Positions 45,197-45,916 of a DNA stretch of 45,916 nucleotides are shown in pieces. How positions within the stretch are numbered: position 1 is the first letter of the stretch; each line of letters opens with the position of its first letter. The translations under genes and the position numbers were made by a program. A model generated the notes under the pieces. The model saw only the letters and a list, made by a program, of their open reading frames with translations. It was not told the origin of the DNA and ran no database searches. This DNA is from Rhodospirillaceae bacterium (GTDB taxonomy: Bacteria; Pseudomonadota; Alphaproteobacteria; Rhodospirillales; UBA2165): NCBI GenBank assembly GCA_947467145.1, contig CANIGJ010000035.1, positions 1 to 45,916 on the forward strand. The letters are read 5' to 3'.

Positions 45197-45916
45197 ATGG
45201 CGGCGGGGGCGCTCGGCTCGATCATCGACCAGTTCGACAATCACGACCGATGCCTGCCCCGGCATTCGGCCAGGCTGTCGTCGATTAGGCTGCCGCTTGT
45301 GTTGGTGGCCTGCGCGATCGTTCTGACCGCGTGCGCCTGGGATCCGCCGACCATCGAACGCACGCCGCGTGAAGCGGCCGGTGCGGAGACAAGCGCCAAA
45401 AGCCGGCTCGCTTCGCGCAAGGGCGGCGCACAAAACGGCGCGGCAACGAGTGGCGCCACGGGCGAAAAAATCGATGTGCCGGGTGAGTCGGCGGCGCTCG
45501 AAATGGATCTCACCAATTTCAAGGAACGTCTGATCGGTCTCGATTCCGATGAGATCAACGATCTCATGGGCACGCCGAGTTTGGAGCGTGCCGAACCGCC
45601 CGCGCTGATCTGGCAATATCGTCATCAGGTCTGCACCGTCGATCTCTTCATGTTCGACGATGGCAGCGGCTCCACCGTCGATCATGTCGAAGTGCGTCCG
45701 GCGAGCGGCGGCGTGAGCGACAAGGATTGCTTCACCGCACTGCTGCGCAATGTGACGCCGGTCAGTGCGGCGAGCGCCAAGGCAACAACCGGGCAGCAAC
45801 CGATTGCGCCGTCGCCGTCCACGCCGGTCGGCCGACGGCCCACGCCGTCTGCGGCGCCGCCATCGGGGCCGGCGCAAACGCCGTCGTCGTCGCGCCCGCC
45901 GGTGCCGTCCACGGCC
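45197..45916 (+). CDS. Predicted lipoprotein, C-terminus outside window
   Basis: From ATG 45197, with AAGGG at good spacing, the frame stays open for 240 codons to the window edge. A long N-region leads to a hydrophobic segment and lipobox L-T-A-C46. A compact domain at about 105-175 contains L-I-G-L-D-S-D-E-I-N-D-L-M-G-T-P, W-Q-Y-R and C-T-V-D-L-F-M-F-D-D, loosely like BamE/SmpA folds. A Pro/Ser/Ala-rich tail follows. The function is unknown; it is next to bactofilin. Confidence 0.7.
   Translation, partial: MAAGALGSIIDQFDNHDRCLPRHSARLSSIRLPLVLVACAIVLTACAWDPPTIERTPREAAGAETSAKSRLASRKGGAQNGAATSGATGEKIDVPGESAALEMDLTNFKERLIGLDSDEINDLMGTPSLERAEPPALIWQYRHQVCTVDLFMFDDGSGSTVDHVEVRPASGGVSDKDCFTALLRNVTPVSAASAKATTGQQPIAPSPSTPVGRRPTPSAAPPSGPAQTPSSSRPPVPSTA

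Noticed and set aside
1..45916. CRISPR arrays, tRNA or rRNA genes, transposases, integrases, prophage genes, known defence systems
   Set aside because: No direct-repeat/spacer pattern, RNA-gene signature or recombinase motif was seen in any part of the window.

Overview
This window is the replication-origin region of an alphaproteobacterial chromosome. It is GC-rich, carries no rRNA or tRNA gene, and its gene order resembles the origin-proximal block known from Caulobacter, Rickettsia and Rhodospirillales. On the left, reading on the minus strand, are mnmE, mnmG, rsmG and the first 25 codons of parA. Three perfect 16-bp parS palindromes (TGTTTCACGTGAAACA) lie among these genes. Farther right on the same strand come hemE, hemH, hemJ and rho. 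The 304-bp gap between hemE (leftward) and the pyruvate phosphate dikinase regulatory gene (rightward) is the position where alphaproteobacterial oriC has been mapped. It holds an AT-rich tract and a near-consensus DnaA box. A Rhodospirillales-like organism fits best; I cannot name a genus.

Layout. Positions 1-4058: parA (partial), rsmG, mnmG, mnmE and the parS cluster. Positions 4057-9750: a block apparently inserted between mnmE and rho. It holds a thioredoxin-fold DUF255 protein, an alkylguanine-DNA methyltransferase, a degenerate M23 peptidase, small membrane and secreted proteins, a quinone oxidoreductase, and an unknown gene with a sigma-54-type promoter. Positions 9851-13896: rho and the last steps of haem synthesis. 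Positions 13897-14200: predicted oriC. Positions 14201-17858: PPDK regulator, maf, aroE, coaE and dnaQ, mostly overlapping. Positions 17900-21494 (minus strand): a large MscS-type channel, secB and fxsA. Positions 21677-27712: timA-like gene, mltA, lutABC, smr, an XRE regulator and a two-helix membrane protein. Positions 27702-31168 (minus strand): hslUV, a small membrane protein and an exported amidohydrolase. Positions 31311-35212: hisB, DUF2628, hisH, hisA, hisF, hisE and a HIT protein. Positions 35279-45916 are mixed: an orphan FliN-like protein, a macrodomain protein, three GT9 glycosyltransferases, an AmpG-like permease, an FAD oxidoreductase, a PfkB kinase, an EI24 membrane protein, a bactofilin and a lipoprotein cut by the window edge.

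Genes working together. parS with ParA and the unseen ParB segregates the origin. MnmE and MnmG modify the tRNA wobble uridine. HemE, HemJ and HemH make haem. MltA, the AmpG-like permease, bactofilin and the M23 protein point to peptidoglycan turnover and shape. HslU and HslV form a protease. The his genes form one histidine operon. LutABC is an iron-sulphur lactate-oxidation system placed between mltA and smr. Two of the GT9 enzymes share a four-cysteine C-terminal motif and are translationally linked to the AmpG-like permease.

The most notable non-genic signals are the parS sites overlapping the rsmG reading frame, the oriC gap, a tandem 11-bp repeat upstream of mnmG, a sigma-54 promoter that appears to give a leaderless message, and a 20-bp dispersed palindromic repeat. 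I found no convincing new defence or mobile system.
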